Below are positions 62,650-64,000 of a DNA stretch of 64,000 nt, piece after piece. Positions within the stretch are counted from its first letter, which is position 1; every line of letters starts with the position of its first letter. The translations under genes were made by a program, and so were the position numbers. Source of the DNA: Moringa oleifera (Eukaryota > Streptophyta > Magnoliopsida > Brassicales > Moringaceae). The stretch lies in contig JAJFZO010000583.1 of the NCBI GenBank assembly GCA_021397835.1, positions 474,501 to 538,500 on the forward strand, read 5' to 3'. The notes beneath the pieces were generated by a model. That model made no database searches, was not told where the DNA came from, and saw only the letters and a list, made by a program, of their open reading frames with translations.

Positions 62650-64000
62650 ATGGAGAACGGCCACGATGGGAAATTGGCTGATAAGTTATCGGAATTGGCG
62701 CTGAACAATTCCTCTCAGTCTCCCAACAACAACACCACCAACAACGACAGCTTGTTCCAGGTCATGAAAGCTGTTGAAGCAGCCGAGGCCACCATCAAGC
62801 AACAGGTCTTTTGTAACTTCCTTTTCTATGAATTAATTACTTAAGCAAAGCTTACTTTATATGTGATGTTCTGTATGCATTACCGCTTATCTAATCCATG
62901 ATATTTGCATGTATGTCTCTGTTGGACCAGTGCTTTTATAAGTATGAATTACTATCCTTGGACCTGATGTAGCTGCAAAATGCTTGTCAATTATCAACTT
63001 CAAACAAATATTCCTTAGTTTAAATTACTGATGGGAATGAAGTTGGTGCCTGGGGAGGAATCTATCTTCAGTGGCTGTTGCTGCTGGGATTTGTTCCTCG
63101 CGTTGTTTGATTACTTTGTGCTTAAAAGTGTTTTATGTGTCTGTACTGTCTGCCTCATTGCAGAAAAAATTAAATAAGAATTGGTCCAAAAAGAACACAA
63201 ATAGTAAAAAGTTTATCTGGGGTTAACTTTCAACAGCCCTGGAAGCTCTGTAAAGCAACCTTTTTCTATGGTAAGATTTCATCAACATACTTATTAGTAA
63301 TCACATTAATATTTACAGAATCAACTGTAACATGCATACTGACACACATTCAATAAACCGTTGGTTGCAACTCAGGTCTTCTCTGTTTTTGAGGGGTTGC
63401 TTTGCTGGAAGCTTGTGTCCATTTTAATTAGAAGACACTTGCACTCTTGTTGATGACATGAAATGCACTATATTATTATGCCCATGTCTCATATTTTAGA
63501 TGCCTTTTGTGTGCTACTGTCAAAAGCTTTTCCTTCATGGTTGTTCATCTTTTTTGTCATTTGTTTTCTGAAGATACAATACTTGCACATGTGGCCACCA
63601 GTTTTTCTATAATTAAAGTTTATGTATTTGTTACTACCCTGATATTTTTCACAGGTGGAAGAGAATAATCGGTTAAGGTCTGAACTTCAGAAAAAAACCC
63701 AGGCGCTTGAAAAATATGTAAGTGTTGCTATGTTTTGCTGCTTAAAGGAGTGAAAAAATGGACTAAAAGAAAGAAATGGGTCTCTTTGCTTCTTAGAACT
63801 CACCATGCATGCAATTGATCTAAGACTTTCAATATTTCCATGATATTCAAAAAATATTTTTTAATATGTCTTCTGATTCCTGTAAGACCTTTCTGATTTG
63901 GTTGTTGGTGTTTTACAGAAATTAGATGAATCAATGGTTCGGAGACCTAAGTCCTTTGATCAACACAATGAGAATGTTCATGGATCTTATGAAGTTCATC
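62650..64000 (+). CDS. Plant coiled-coil protein, 5' exons only (runs off the window)
   Basis: Three exons are visible: 62650-62805, 63655-63717 and 63919 to the window end, joined at good GT-AG borders and in frame (52, 21 and at least 27 codons). The product begins MENGHDGKLADKLSELALNN, has an Asn/Ser-rich stretch, then DSLFQVMKAVEAAEATIKQQ leading into a heptad-like segment (VEENNRLRSELQKKTQALEKY), followed by a polar region with RRPKSFDQHNE. I recall this N-terminus from a conserved plant family of long coiled-coil proteins without a firmly known function, sometimes labelled RNase P p38-related or myosin-like in automatic annotations; I do not rely on those names. ATG choice: first in-frame start after the leader. 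Confidence 0.8.

Noticed and set aside
1..64000. tRNA, rRNA or CRISPR features
   Set aside because: No tRNA-like GGTTCGA...-type B box with matching arms, no rRNA phrases and no regularly spaced identical repeats of CRISPR type were seen; the window is plant nuclear DNA.

Overview
This window is nuclear DNA of a flowering plant, almost certainly a eudicot. Its genes are split by many GT-AG introns, the intergenic DNA is very AT-rich, plant transposon families are present, and the encoded proteins are plant-type (chloroplast ferredoxin-thioredoxin reductase subunit, plant katanin p80, plant sphingoid-base kinase). The species cannot be fixed from the sequence.

Left third (about 0.8-17.6 kb): a block of transposons. 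A decayed CACTA (En/Spm) element occupies about 776-8700, with subterminal GCGACAGA-type repeats, a TNP2-type transposase pseudogene and a second plant-transposase reading frame. It also carries a striking GC-rich minisatellite at 1060-2345 built on a 21-22 bp unit with higher-order periods. A short hAT-like fold-back element abuts its right side (8703-9286). A Ty1/copia element on the minus strand follows, with diverged LTRs and an ATATA target duplication (9429-17556). A second, LARD/Tat-like LTR element with 55-60 bp repeats is nested in its RNase H region.

Middle (18.0-52.2 kb): three intact genes, all on the minus strand. Katanin p80 (KTN80) has 18 coding exons that sum to 807 codons without a frame break. 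FTRA, the variable subunit of ferredoxin-thioredoxin reductase, is a single exon. A sphingoid long-chain base kinase (LCBK1-like) has 8 coding exons and 765 codons. They serve unrelated jobs (microtubule severing, chloroplast redox control, sphingolipid signalling), so I see no functional cluster. Between KTN80 and FTRA lie about 8 kb without a recognised gene, holding a large AT-rich inverted repeat and an unrecognised 45-codon reading frame.

Right part (53.2-61.5 kb): a graveyard of old retroelements. It holds a Tat-type gypsy polyprotein on the plus strand full of stops, a LINE-type RNase H remnant, and a minus-strand relic resembling the coat-protein and zinc-knuckle region of endogenous plant pararetroviruses. 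At 62650 a plus-strand gene for a coiled-coil protein begins and runs off the right edge.

All gene models were assembled by eye from splice signals and remembered family sequences; no alignment or database search was run.
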